A DNA stretch of 41,020 bases from Verrucomicrobiota bacterium (GTDB lineage Bacteria > Verrucomicrobiota > Verrucomicrobiia > Limisphaerales > SIBE01), in NCBI GenBank assembly GCA_016190065.1, contig JACPRI010000421.1, positions 1 to 41,020 of the forward strand, in the 5' to 3' direction. Of the stretch, positions 16,116 to 27,819 are shown in pieces; the stretch's first letter is position 1; every line of letters starts with the position of its first letter. The position numbers and the translations under genes were made by a program. The notes under the pieces were generated by a model. That model was given only the letters and a program-made list of their open reading frames with translations, was not told the DNA's origin and did not search any database.

Positions 16116-17176
16116 CGAGACAGGGAGTTTTGCTCATCAATCTCGGATCGCCGGATTCGCCCAGCGTCCGGGACGTGCGCCGCTATCTCCGGGAGTTTCT
16201 CATGGACGGCCGCGTGCTCGATGCGCCGTATCCGGTGCGGTTCTTCGTGGTGAACTGCTGCATCCTGCCCCGGCGCCCGAGAGCGTCTGCCGAAGCGTAT
16301 AAGAAGATTTGGGGGCCGAACGGCTCACCGCTGGTGGAAACGAGCCGGAAAGTGCAAGCCCAGTTGCAGGAGCGCGTCTCCGTGCCGGTCGAACTCGCGA
16401 TGCGCTACCAGAATCCGCCGGTCGATGGCGCGATCCACAACCTGCGCGCCCAGGGCGTTGAGGAGTTGCTGGTGATCCCGCTTTTCCCGCACTACGCCAT
16501 GTCCAGCTACGAAACGGCAGTGGAACAGGTGCGGGAAACGGTGAAACGATTGGCGCCGCAGATGGAATTGACCGTGGTGCCGCCTTATTATGACGCGCCC
16601 GAATACATCGAGGCTTTGGTCGCCAGCGCGGGCGCTTACCTGGAGCGCGGATACGATCATCTCTTGTTCAGCTTTCACGGATTGCCCGAGCGGCATCTGC
16701 GCAAATCCGATCCGACCGGCTGCCACTGCCTCAAGGCCACGAATTGCTGCGCTCTCCCAAGTCCCGCGCATCGGACGTGCTATCGGGCGCAGTGTCTGAA
16801 GACGGTCGCGGCGTTCACACCACGGGCTGGCGTCGCGAAGTACTCAATCGCGTTTCAATCCCGCCTGGGCAAGGAGCCCTGGCTTCAACCCTACGCCGAC
16901 CAGGAAATTGTCCGTTTGGCCCGGAGCGGCGTGCAGCGATTGCTCGTGATTTGTCCGGCGTTTGTCGCGGATTGCCTGGAAACCATCGAAGAGATGGGGA
17001 TGCGCGGCCGCGAACTTTTTCTGGAGGCCGGCGGCCGCGAATTCACGCTCATCCCGTGCTTGAACGAGCATCCGTTGTGGATCGAAGCGCTGGAACAAAT
17101 GGTTCGGCGGTTCGCGGACGCACCCTGCGAAGATGTTGAAGCGGGTCACCCGATTGAAGAACCGCTCAACTCATAA
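16112..17176 (+). CDS. hemH: Ferrochelatase with internal Cys-rich segment
   Basis: Inserts Fe2+ into protoporphyrin IX, the last step to protoheme. The ORF track starts inside hemY at 15548; ATG 16112 begins the family sequence GVLLINLGSPDSPSVRDVRR and overlaps the hemY stop, giving 354 residues. The catalytic His is H189 in FSFHGLPERH, and CPAFVADCLETIEE is the C-terminal block. Between them lies GCHCLKATNCC plus CYRAQC, with six Cys at 204, 206, 212, 213, 223 and 228. An internal Cys segment of this kind is reported to hold a [2Fe-2S] cluster in the Myxococcus-type ferrochelatases, so a cluster is likely here too. The direct protoheme route, rather than the coproheme route, is supported by the neighbours. 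Confidence 0.96.
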   Translation: MTRQGVLLINLGSPDSPSVRDVRRYLREFLMDGRVLDAPYPVRFFVVNCCILPRRPRASAEAYKKIWGPNGSPLVETSRKVQAQLQERVSVPVELAMRYQNPPVDGAIHNLRAQGVEELLVIPLFPHYAMSSYETAVEQVRETVKRLAPQMELTVVPPYYDAPEYIEALVASAGAYLERGYDHLLFSFHGLPERHLRKSDPTGCHCLKATNCCALPSPAHRTCYRAQCLKTVAAFTPRAGVAKYSIAFQSRLGKEPWLQPYADQEIVRLARSGVQRLLVICPAFVADCLETIEEMGMRGRELFLEAGGREFTLIPCLNEHPLWIEALEQMVRRFADAPCEDVEAGHPIEEPLNS

Positions 17177-17267
17177 GAATCAACCGAGTTCAAGCAGACA
17201 ATTCGGATCTCAACATAAGCAAACGAAGGAAACCAAGAACGGGACAGATCGCCTTCGTTCTCTTCGT

Positions 17268-17594
17268 TCACTGCCTGTTCAACTGAATCTTTACGGGTGA
17301 AGAAGTTGAAGAAGCCACTCGCTCGACCAAAATCCCCTCGGCCAGCTTGGCGCCAATCCCCATGCGGCAATTATCAATCTGGCAGATGACCCCTCCGCGC
17401 TGAGCCAGGAGTTGGAGCACTTGCTCTTCAAAGAAGCCAATTTCTCGCAAGCGCTGGGAAAGTTCGTCCGAAACGTTCAATCGTCTGATTCTCACCTTGG
17501 TTCCGGCCTGGATTTCCGTCAGTGGACACAGGGATTGATCTTCGCAGATTTCACAATCTCGATCGGCGCACGTGGGCGGAGCGAAAGCCTTCAT
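17268..17594 (-). CDS. FeoA-domain protein with N-terminal Cys cluster
   Basis: 108 residues. Residues about 24-95 form a FeoA (SH3-like) domain: PLTEIQAGTKVRIRRLNVSD, then QRLREIGFFEEQVLQLLAQ and GIGAKLAEGILVE. FeoA domains act with the ferrous-iron transporter FeoB or as part of DtxR-like regulators, but no feoB is in the window. The first 23 residues add CADRDCEICEDQSLC (C9, C14, C17, C23), which could bind iron, zinc or an Fe-S cluster; FeoA proteins usually lack this. The gene runs toward hemH from the opposite strand, separated from it by about 90 bases. A link to iron supply for ferrochelatase is inference. Confidence 0.82.
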   Translation of the reverse strand: MKAFAPPTCADRDCEICEDQSLCPLTEIQAGTKVRIRRLNVSDELSQRLREIGFFEEQVLQLLAQRGGVICQIDNCRMGIGAKLAEGILVERVASSTSSPVKIQLNRQ

Positions 17595-18077
17595 AAACTG
17601 TCTGATTCATACAGGCGAAGGAGCCCTCTCACTACACGCCCCTTGGTCAACACTGACCTTTTCTTGCTGCGCAATGGGAAATTTTCGAGGCGCAGTGCCG
17701 TGCTGCACTGCTCGAATCGGGCGGTGTCGCTGAAAATGTCGCTCGAATTGCTCCCTCTCTTCCCTGCGAAGGGAGGAGAGGGCCAGGGAGAGGAGGCTGT
17801 TTTTATTGGGTTTCCCCTCTCCTCAGAGTCTCTCCCCACTCGTTCCTCGCGGGGAGAGGAAGAAGAGCAGAGGCTCGTTTCACTCTTCATTTATGCGCAG
17901 TGGCAGCCCCCAGGTTGAGCTTCGCAAAATCAGGCCGCGCAAGAAACGGTGACTGCGCGCCAACCGGCGTGTGGCCACTTCATCGACGGAGGATCATTTT
18001 CTCCTTGAAATCCGAAATAGTGAAACGGGAGAGAAGTTGAATCTCTCTCGCCAGCGCGAACCAAGAAAGAAGCGATT
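17595..18077. other. Gene-free stretch rich in repeats
   Basis: No convincing gene between the divergent FeoA-like and CBM48 genes. It holds a small hairpin GCAGTGC/GCACTGC near 17693-17712 and a CT/GA-rich palindromic block from about 17752 to 17870, including the dispersed repeat at 17838-17867. No clear promoter was found. Confidence 0.6.
17838..17867 (-). repeat. Dispersed repeat, copy 2 of CTCTTCTTCCTCTCCC family
   Basis: The reverse complement differs from 10850-10879 by a single base. It sits within a longer block of GGAGAGG and CCTCTCC units that can pair with each other. Confidence 0.85.
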
Positions 18078-18317
18078 ATGAAAGCTGCACCAACCTGCGA
18101 GGTGAACCGCCTGTTCTCCTTCCACGCGCCCGAAGCGCAGAATGTCTTGCTCGTGGGTGATTTCACTCACTGGCAACAGAATCCGATCAGCCTCCTGAAA
18201 GGAGCGGACGGCGACTGGCACGCGACCGTGCCTTTGACGGAAGGCATCCACCGGTATCGGTTCCTGGTGGACGGCGAATGGCGAGATGACCCGGATTATG
18301 AGGTTCGAGTCCTGTAA
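18078..18317 (+). CDS. Stand-alone glycogen-binding domain (CBM48-like) protein
   Basis: 79 residues forming one carbohydrate-binding module of the AMPK-beta/isoamylase N-terminal type. VNRLFSFHAPEAQNVLLVGD is followed by FTHWQQNPISLLKGADGDWH and GIHRYRFLVDGEWRDDPDYE. The pattern of 'VxLVGDFxxW', 'G.W...VPL' and 'Y.F.VDGEW..DP' is characteristic. There is no catalytic domain, signal peptide or linker. Its stop lies 15 bases before the GltD-like gene, so the two are probably co-transcribed. It might sense glycogen or tether a partner to it; no function is shown. Confidence 0.85.
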   Translation: MKAAPTCEVNRLFSFHAPEAQNVLLVGDFTHWQQNPISLLKGADGDWHATVPLTEGIHRYRFLVDGEWRDDPDYEVRVL

Positions 18318-18331
18318 CTCATAAAGTCCCG

Positions 18332-19810
18332 GTGAACCTGAGCGCGCCAACCGGTCCTGCTTGGAGAGCCAAGCACGCCTGGCAAATGGTCCGTCGCGTC
18401 GCTCCGCCCAAGCGGTCCGCTCACGAGCGGATCGCCGATTTCCGCGAGATCGAGCTTCTCTTGGACGAGCGCACCGTGCGCGAACAGGCCAGCCGCTGCT
18501 TGCACTGCCCTGAACCGATGTGCCGGACGGGATGTCCCCTGGCCAACCGCATTCCCGAGTGGCTGGCGCTCGCCGCCGAAGGAAAATTCCTGGAGGCTTC
18601 CGCCCTCTCGAACCTCACCAGCAACATGCCGGAAATCTGCTCCCGGGTTTGTCCGCAAGAGAAGCTTTGCGAAGGCGCGTGCATTTTGAACGCGCGCTCG
18701 GATCCCGTCGCCATCGGCGCGGTGGAAAAATTCATCAATGAGTACGCGCTGGCTCGCGGGGAGATTCACGGCCAAACGGTCCAACGCAACGGAAGGCGCG
18801 TGGCCGTCGTCGGTTCGGGGCCAGGTGGATTGGCCTGCGCCGACGAACTGGCCAAGCTCGGTTACTCCGTCACCGTGTTCGAATCGCAAGGCGTGCCGGG
18901 CGGCTTGCTCATGACCGGCATTCCTTCGTTCAAGCTGGAAAGCGCCGTCGTCGAGCGGCGATTGGATGTCTTGCGGCAGCGTGGAATTGTATTCCGGTTG
19001 GGGATCACGATTGGCCGGGAGCTTTCCCTGGGCGAACTGCGCAAGCGCCATGATGCCATTTTCCTCGCGATCGGCGCGCAGGTGCCGAAGGTCCCGGAAG
19101 TCCCAGGCGTTGGATTGAAGGGAGTCGCGGATGCGTTGCCGTTTTTGGCCCAGACGAAAGTGGGCGCACTCGCAAAGGTACCCCCCATCGACGTGACGGG
19201 CAAAAGGGTCGCGGTCCTGGGCGGGGGCGACACCGCGATGGATTGCCTGCGCTCGGCCATCCGCCGCGGCGCGCGCGAGGCGGTCTGTCTTTACCGGCGC
19301 GATCTTGCGAACATGCCCGGCAGCCGCAAGGAATACTACCATGCCCTGGAAGAAGGCGCCCGGTTTCATTTCCTGACCAACCCCATTGCCATTGAAGGCA
19401 ACGCGAACGACGAAGTCACGCAGGTGCGTTGCGTTCGCATGGAACTGGGCGAACCCGATGCGAGCGGCCGGAGAAAACCGAAGACCGTGCCCGGGTCCGA
19501 ATTCGTGACGCCCGCGGACCTCGCGCTGATCGCGTATGGATTCGATCCTCCACCCACGCCCAGCGTGACTCCGCTTCTCAAGATCGCGACGAATGACTGG
19601 GGTGGAGTGATTGTCAATGCCGACCAGACGACGAGCGTGCCGGGAATCTTCGCCGGTGGCGATCTCGTGCGCGGTCCGAGCCTGGTGGTTCACGCGGTGC
19701 GAGACGGCCGGAACGCGGCGGCGGGGATCGACCGTTATTTGTCCGGCCAAAAGGGGGAAACGCTGGCTGAACACTCACCCGCCCTTCATCAACACGTGTC
19801 GGCGGCATGA
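18332..19810 (+). CDS. GltD-like NAD(P)-dependent FAD/Fe-S oxidoreductase
   Basis: 492 residues resembling the glutamate synthase small subunit and NfnB/SudA-type electron transfer subunits. The N-terminal domain carries two Cys sets (C56, C59, C64, C68 and C103, C107, C113, C117) expected to bind [4Fe-4S] clusters. VAVVGSGPGGLACADELAKL binds FAD, VAVLGGGDTAMDCLRSAIRR binds NAD(P), and GIFAGGDLVRGPSLVVHAV closes the FAD fold. No glutamate synthase large subunit is nearby. The next gene is a pyruvate:ferredoxin oxidoreductase, so moving electrons between ferredoxin and NAD(P)H is the more likely role. The start is GTG 18332, with ATG 18386 as an alternative. Confidence 0.88.
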   Translation: MNLSAPTGPAWRAKHAWQMVRRVAPPKRSAHERIADFREIELLLDERTVREQASRCLHCPEPMCRTGCPLANRIPEWLALAAEGKFLEASALSNLTSNMPEICSRVCPQEKLCEGACILNARSDPVAIGAVEKFINEYALARGEIHGQTVQRNGRRVAVVGSGPGGLACADELAKLGYSVTVFESQGVPGGLLMTGIPSFKLESAVVERRLDVLRQRGIVFRLGITIGRELSLGELRKRHDAIFLAIGAQVPKVPEVPGVGLKGVADALPFLAQTKVGALAKVPPIDVTGKRVAVLGGGDTAMDCLRSAIRRGAREAVCLYRRDLANMPGSRKEYYHALEEGARFHFLTNPIAIEGNANDEVTQVRCVRMELGEPDASGRRKPKTVPGSEFVTPADLALIAYGFDPPPTPSVTPLLKIATNDWGGVIVNADQTTSVPGIFAGGDLVRGPSLVVHAVRDGRNAAAGIDRYLSGQKGETLAEHSPALHQHVSAA

Positions 19811-20142
19811 CCGATTGTCCAGGTAACCGCGAATGGACGCGAATGCACGCGAATCTCGGCGCGAGCCAATTCGGATTCTGAATTAGCGGTGATTCGCGGT
19901 GATTCGCGGTTGCAAAGAAGAAAGGTTCCTTCGCAGTTTCAATCCTTTCCAGGACAGTGCGCTCCCACTCCAGTTTGGCTGGAGCAATTCGAGCGCAACA
20001 TTTGCCAAATAACGCGCAGCGCCTTCGGTTCGGCGGGCCGAGGGGGGCTTATCATTGATCAACAAAATTGGTAAAGCTCTGGTCAACTCCGGGTGAGCGT
20101 CCTGGGCGCGGGCGTGGAATCCTTGGTTAGCTCTGTTCCACC
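19811..20142. other. Gene-free stretch with a palindromic repeat upstream of nifJ
   Basis: Contains the GCGAAT inverted repeat at 19825-19911. A 67-codon minus-strand ORF (19883-20086) overlaps this repeat and has no recognisable domain. The remaining 55 bases lead to the nifJ ATG without a clear Shine-Dalgarno. Confidence 0.55.
19825..19911. repeat. AACCGCGAAT inverted repeat element
   Basis: 87 bases bounded by perfect 10-base inverted ends AACCGCGAAT and ATTCGCGGTT. The inside carries repeated units GGACGCGAAT / GCACGCGAAT on the left and GGTGATTCGC on the right. Elements with the same ends occur at 26596-26740, and a partial copy at 36973-37005. Confidence 0.85.
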
Positions 20143-23964
<3,822 letters not shown>

Positions 23965-24010
23965 CGTTTCAGCCCGACTATCCGAATCGCGGAGAATCTG
24001 CACACCGCGA

Positions 24011-24145
24011 TCCCCCTCACCCTGGCCCTCTCCTCAAGGAGAGGGAAACTGCTGGGCTGCGTCAGACCAATCCCAGACGAGCCTTCTTCTCCTATGCGGA
24101 GATCGTTTCTCCGTCTCCCTAAGGAAGAGGGCCGGGGTGAGGGGA
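24011..24145. repeat. CCCCTCACCC inverted repeat element between nifJ and the DHOD-like gene
   Basis: The ends are CCCCTCACCCTGGCCCTCTC on the left and, as reverse complement on the right, TCCCCTCACCCCGGCCCTCT. The inside has further CTCTCC/GGAGAGG units. The element is about 135 bases and lies between two genes that are probably co-transcribed, so it may fold in the message. It belongs to the same broad CT/GA-rich class as the repeats at 10850 and 17838. Confidence 0.82.
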
Positions 24146-24209
24146 GAGAAGGCATCGGCTCGAGCAGGTGCCTGCTTCCCGGATCTGGCTGATTAGTCCA
24201 CGCGAAAAC

Positions 24210-25202
24210 ATGAACCTCGCCACCACTTACCTGGGCCTGAACCTTCGCACGCCGCTTGTGGCCTCGGCGTCGCCGCTTTCGGAAAGCGTCGAGAACATCC
24301 AACGACTGGAGGACGCAGGCGCCGCCGCCGTCGTGCTGCATTCCCTGTTCGAGGAGCAAATCCGTTACGAGCGCTTTGAATTTCATCATTACATGACGTT
24401 CGGCGCGGAAAGTTACCCGGAAGCGCTCTCTTATTTTCCGCAGCCGGCGGAATTTCCCGTCGGACCGGAGGCCTACTTGCGGCATATCGCCAAGGCGAAG
24501 GAGTTGGTCCGCATTCCGATCATCGCGAGTCTGAACGGCTCCACGTTGGGCGGTTGGATCGATTTCGCCAGGCTGATGGAGCAGGCCGGCGCGGACGCGA
24601 TCGAGCTGAACATTTATAGCATCCCGACGGACCCGGATTTAAGCGCCGCTGAAATCGAGAAGACCTGCCTGGAAATCCTGGCCGCGGTGAAGTCCGTTGT
24701 GACCATCCCGGTGGCCGTCAAACTCGGCCCCTTCTTCACGAACTTCGCCCACGTCGCCAAACAACTCGATCAGGCGGGCGCGGACGGTTTGGTTCTGTTC
24801 AACCGCTTTTATCAGCCCGACATCGAACTGGAGACATTGGAAGTTGTCCCGAGCGTGCTCTTGAGCACCCCGATGGCCATGCGCTTGCCGCTCCGGTGGA
24901 TTGCAATTCTCTACGACCGCATCGGCGCCAGCCTGGCCGCGACCAGCGGAATTCATCGCGGCACCGACGCCTTGCGCATGCTCATGGCCGGCGCGGATGC
25001 CACCATGCTTTGCTCAGTGTTGCTCCGGCGGGGCATCGAGCATCTGGCCGTGGTCGAGAAGGAACTGACCGACTGGATGGAGGAGCACGAATACGAGTCC
25101 GTCGTTCAATTGCAGGGCAGCATGAGCCAGAAGAATTGTCCGGACCCAAGCGCCTTCGAGCGCGCCCAATACATGCGGGCGATTTCCGGCTACTGGCGCT
25201 AG
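24210..25202 (+). CDS. Dihydroorotate dehydrogenase-like flavoprotein
   Basis: 330 residues of the FMN-binding TIM-barrel class that includes PyrD and PreA. MNLATTYLGLNLRTPLVASA is the family start. ELVRIPIIASLNGSTLGGWI, GADAIELNIYSI, TIPVAVKLGPFFTNF and the phosphate-binding end SGIHRGTDALRMLMAGADAT fit an FMN barrel. Proteins of this branch are usually annotated only as 'dihydroorotate dehydrogenase-like'. The position after nifJ suggests a role in electron transfer rather than pyrimidine synthesis; this is inference. The ORF track starts at 24168, but ATG 24210 matches the family start. Confidence 0.88.
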   Translation: MNLATTYLGLNLRTPLVASASPLSESVENIQRLEDAGAAAVVLHSLFEEQIRYERFEFHHYMTFGAESYPEALSYFPQPAEFPVGPEAYLRHIAKAKELVRIPIIASLNGSTLGGWIDFARLMEQAGADAIELNIYSIPTDPDLSAAEIEKTCLEILAAVKSVVTIPVAVKLGPFFTNFAHVAKQLDQAGADGLVLFNRFYQPDIELETLEVVPSVLLSTPMAMRLPLRWIAILYDRIGASLAATSGIHRGTDALRMLMAGADATMLCSVLLRRGIEHLAVVEKELTDWMEEHEYESVVQLQGSMSQKNCPDPSAFERAQYMRAISGYWR

Positions 25203-25396
25203 CCAGCGTCAAGTGGCAGGCAACCGTGAAGACAGAAAGCGCTGCCTGCCGCATCGAAAGCCAATCGTTGATAACACAGCGCGGCGGGAATTCCGCGTGC
25301 CCGAAGCAACGCCGCTAGCAAATGACTCTTCGCGTAGCAAAAGCCCGCGCGATGCTCCAATACTTCGGAGGCAAGCGGTGAGTGGCTTTCACGATG
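25199..25396 (-). pseudogene. Remnant of a transglutaminase-like protein
   Basis: The minus frame is open from about 25396 to a stop at 25199 and has no start codon, so it is absent from the ORF track. It reads LASEVLEHRAGFCYAKSHLL, then AALLRARGIPAALCYQRLAF and FCLHG. This matches the core of transglutaminase-like proteins, with catalytic Cys in GFCYAKSHLLAALLRA and the His in LHG. The N-terminal part is missing beyond a TGA at 25397-25399. The C-terminal part with the catalytic Asp region is lost after HG. The stop overlaps the end of the DHOD-like gene. It is a broken fragment about 66 codons long. Confidence 0.75.
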
Positions 25397-25448
25397 TCAA
25401 TCGTTCCGAATCCTCAAGTCGGAAAAATGGCCCTCCGTCTCTCAACTC

Positions 25449-26531
25449 TCAACTTCCGCACTGCGCCTGGTGCCGCAGGGCGTGATCGACCAGCACCAGC
25501 GCCGTCATCGCTTCCACCATCGGAACGGCGCGAGGGAGTACGCACGGATCATGGCGCCCGCGTGCTTTCAGTGTCGTGTTCTGGAGTTTCACATCGACGG
25601 TTTCTTGCTCGTGCATCACCGTGGCCACGGGCTTGAAGGCGACTCGGAAGTAAATCGTTTGCCCGTTCGAGATGCCGCCTTGCACACCGCCGGAATGATT
25701 CGTCTTCGTATAAACCTTGCCGCCATCCGCGCGGAACGGATCGTTGTGCTGCGTCCCCGTCATCAGAATGCCGGCGAAACCGGAGCCGATGTCGAAACCT
25801 TTGGAGGCCGGCAAACTCAGCATCGCCTTGCCCAGATCCGCTTCGAGGCGGTCAAACACGGGTTCGCCCCAGCCTGGAGGCACCGCGCGCGCCACGCCTT
25901 CCACAATGCCTCCGACGCTGTCGCCCGCCTTCCGCATCTCTTCGATCAACTGGATCATTTGTGCCGCAGCGGCCTGGTCCGGACACCGCACGATGTTGCC
26001 TTCGATGTCCTTCGCCTGAACAGTTTCTGGATCGACTTCGGCGACGATGCGTTGGACTTGTTTGACATAGGCGATGATTTCCACTCCAAACCGCTGTCGC
26101 AAAACCTTCTTCGCGATGGCACCGGCCGCAACACGGCCAATCGTCTCTCGCGCGCTGGTGCGTCCGCCGCCGCGCCAATCGCGCGTACCGAATTTCGCGA
26201 AGTAAGTGTAGTCCGCGTGTGAGGGGCGAAACTTGGTTTCCATTTCCGCGTACGCTTCAGGGCGTGCGTCTTCATTCTTGACCCACATGGAAATCGGTGT
26301 GCCCAGCGTCTTGCCCTCGAAGACACCCGAAAGGATCTCGACCCGGTCGCTCTCCTTCCTTGGCGAGACGATCTTGGATTGTCCGGGCCGCCGACGATCC
26401 AAATCCGGCTGGATGTCCGCTTCGCTCAATTCGAGGCGCGGCGGGCATCCATCCACGATCACGCCCACGCCGCCGCCGTGGGATTCGCCCCACGTCGTGA
26501 GGCGGAAGATCTGGCCGAACGAATTTGCCAT
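25449..26531 (-). CDS. aroC: Chorismate synthase
   Basis: Converts 5-enolpyruvylshikimate-3-phosphate to chorismate with reduced FMN, the last step of the shikimate pathway. It has 360 residues, the usual length. The N-terminus [20 protein letters not shown] is the first family signature. [20 protein letters not shown] and [20 protein letters not shown] are the second. [16 protein letters not shown] and [20 protein letters not shown] follow, and [16 protein letters not shown] ends the core. All main blocks are intact. The gene stands alone on the minus strand between two gene fragments. Confidence 0.97.
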   Translation of the reverse strand: MANSFGQIFRLTTWGESHGGGVGVIVDGCPPRLELSEADIQPDLDRRRPGQSKIVSPRKESDRVEILSGVFEGKTLGTPISMWVKNEDARPEAYAEMETKFRPSHADYTYFAKFGTRDWRGGGRTSARETIGRVAAGAIAKKVLRQRFGVEIIAYVKQVQRIVAEVDPETVQAKDIEGNIVRCPDQAAAAQMIQLIEEMRKAGDSVGGIVEGVARAVPPGWGEPVFDRLEADLGKAMLSLPASKGFDIGSGFAGILMTGTQHNDPFRADGGKVYTKTNHSGGVQGGISNGQTIYFRVAFKPVATVMHEQETVDVKLQNTTLKARGRHDPCVLPRAVPMVEAMTALVLVDHALRHQAQCGS

Positions 26532-26595
26532 GCGCTGAGGTTGGGGGAAATTCGCCGCGAGGTCAACCGAGCCTTAGCCGATCCATCCATTCGGA

Positions 26596-26740
26596 AACCG
26601 CGAATGGACGCCAATGGACGCCAATCGAAAGGCGTGCGAAGCGGTGTAGAGGACCCCTTGGCAGTCATTATTCAGGGAGTCCTTTCTCACGCCGGGGAAT
26701 CCCTGGAAGGGCCATTCTTTATTCGCGTTTATTCGCGGTT
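26596..26740. repeat. AACCGCGAAT inverted repeat element, second copy
   Basis: 145 bases with perfect 10-base ends AACCGCGAAT and ATTCGCGGTT. Inner units are GGACGCCAAT on the left and TTTATTCGCG on the right. It has the same ends as 19825-19911 but a different middle. Confidence 0.85.
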
Positions 26741-26748
26741 GGACTGGA

Positions 26749-26847
26749 TTACGCGCTGAGGCGCGCGAGGAATTCTTTGGCGAGGTTGCTAAACGCTTCC
26801 GCGCCGGCGGCCGAAGAATCATAGAGGTTGATCGGCTTTGCGGACAT
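26749..26847 (-). pseudogene. Possible ParA/Soj C-terminal remnant
   Basis: The 32-codon frame begins MSAKPINLYDSSAAGAEAFS and continues NLAKEFLARLSA. It resembles the C-terminal tail of ParA/Soj ATPases (gKPI.lYD..s.GA.ay..LAkEfl). The upstream frame soon meets a stop and shows no Walker or other ParA sequence. It could instead be an unrelated small ORF; AGAGAAAGAG lies 5 bases before the ATG. Confidence 0.4.
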
Positions 26848-27015
26848 GGGCGCTCTTTCTCTATCGGAAACCGGGCGAACGGATCTTCACTGTGCTCACT
26901 CGCGCCGATGGTTTACCCGTTTTCCAAATGAAGGCAACAACGGATCGGACTTGCGACAAAGCTTTCTCTTTAGGACAGGCTCCAATTATGATGCCGGGGT
27001 GCAAACGCGACGTGC

Positions 27016-27681
27016 ATGAGAATCGGTCTGATCACGAGAAAGGAAACCTGGTGCTTAACCTGGCGTGGTTGGCTTGCTGGAATCTTGACCCTCGCCGCCT
27101 GCGCCGCATTGGGAGTCCAATTGATTTTTCCGTTCCTCGCGGTCAGTCACCCGATCGGTGGCGATCTGTTAGTTGTGGAAGGCTGGGTGCCAGACTATTC
27201 GCTCGCGGAGTTGCGCGCGGAGTTTGACCGGGGAGGATACAAACTTTTGGTCGTGACCGGGAATCCAATGCTGAAAGGCGAAGCGCTGAGCGAATACAAG
27301 AACTACGCCGACCTGACCAAAGCCATCCTCCTCAAACACGGCTGGCCGGAAGAGAAGTTGGTCGCCGTCCCCTGTCCCGAGGCCTTGAGGAACCGAACCT
27401 ACACCGCGGCGCGGGCCCTGAAGGATTGGATCGCCAAATCCGGAAAACCAATCCGCTCGCTCACCGTTTTCTCAAGAGGCCCGCACGCCCGCCGGACCTG
27501 GCTCCTGTACCGGCTTGCGCTCCACGGCCGCGCCGAGGTCGGGATCATTGCGAGCCAAGATTTGCGGTACGACGGCAACCGCTGGTGGACCACGAGCGAA
27601 GGCGTGCGCGACGTCATCGACGAAACCATTGCTTACCTCTACGCCCGGTTCCTCTTTCGCCCCGCGCAAACCAACGACTGA
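27016..27681 (+). CDS. YdcF/DUF218-like membrane-anchored protein
   Basis: 221 residues. One hydrophobic segment at about residues 18-40 (WLAGILTLAACAALGVQLIF) anchors the protein. The outer part follows the DUF218/YdcF plan: GGDLLVVEGWVPDYSLAEL, YKLLVVTGNPMLKGEA, LLKHGWPEEKLVAVPCPEAL then RNRTYTAARALKDWI, and SLTVFSRGPHARRTWLLYRL. Members such as SanA and ElyC affect the cell envelope, but most are unassigned. It stands alone on the plus strand. Confidence 0.72.
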   Translation: MRIGLITRKETWCLTWRGWLAGILTLAACAALGVQLIFPFLAVSHPIGGDLLVVEGWVPDYSLAELRAEFDRGGYKLLVVTGNPMLKGEALSEYKNYADLTKAILLKHGWPEEKLVAVPCPEALRNRTYTAARALKDWIAKSGKPIRSLTVFSRGPHARRTWLLYRLALHGRAEVGIIASQDLRYDGNRWWTTSEGVRDVIDETIAYLYARFLFRPAQTND

Positions 27682-27819
27682 TCAAAAGCGGGGATACGGA
27701 TGACAAGGCCGCTACCGAAAGCGAAGAGACACGAATTGACACGTTCCAAGGTAAGGGAAAATCCTGGCGGTTCGGATGAGACCATCGCGTCCGCCCAACA
27801 AGCTTTACGCTGTGATTCG

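Larger units (their letters stand above)
26532..27015. other. Gene-free stretch with repeat and gene fragment
   Basis: Holds the GCGAAT inverted element (26596-26740) and a short minus-strand fragment resembling the ParA C-terminus (26749-26847). 26848-27015 shows no gene I can support and serves as the upstream region of the gene at 27016. Confidence 0.55.

Noticed and set aside
17222-17259. AACGAAGG...CCTTCGTT as a hem operon terminator
   Set aside because: The stem is only 8 bases with a loop of about 22 and no T-run; too weak to annotate.
18296-19774. 492-codon minus-strand ORF over the GltD-like gene
   Set aside because: Antisense shadow; the plus strand carries intact FAD, NAD(P) and Cys motifs.
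19883-20086. 67-codon minus-strand ORF (RTEGAARYLANVALELLQ...)
   Set aside because: Overlaps the GCGAAT repeat and has no recognisable domain or ribosome site. It shares a 14-base string (GCTCGAATTGCTCC) with 17741-17754, which is too short to be meaningful in 41 kb.
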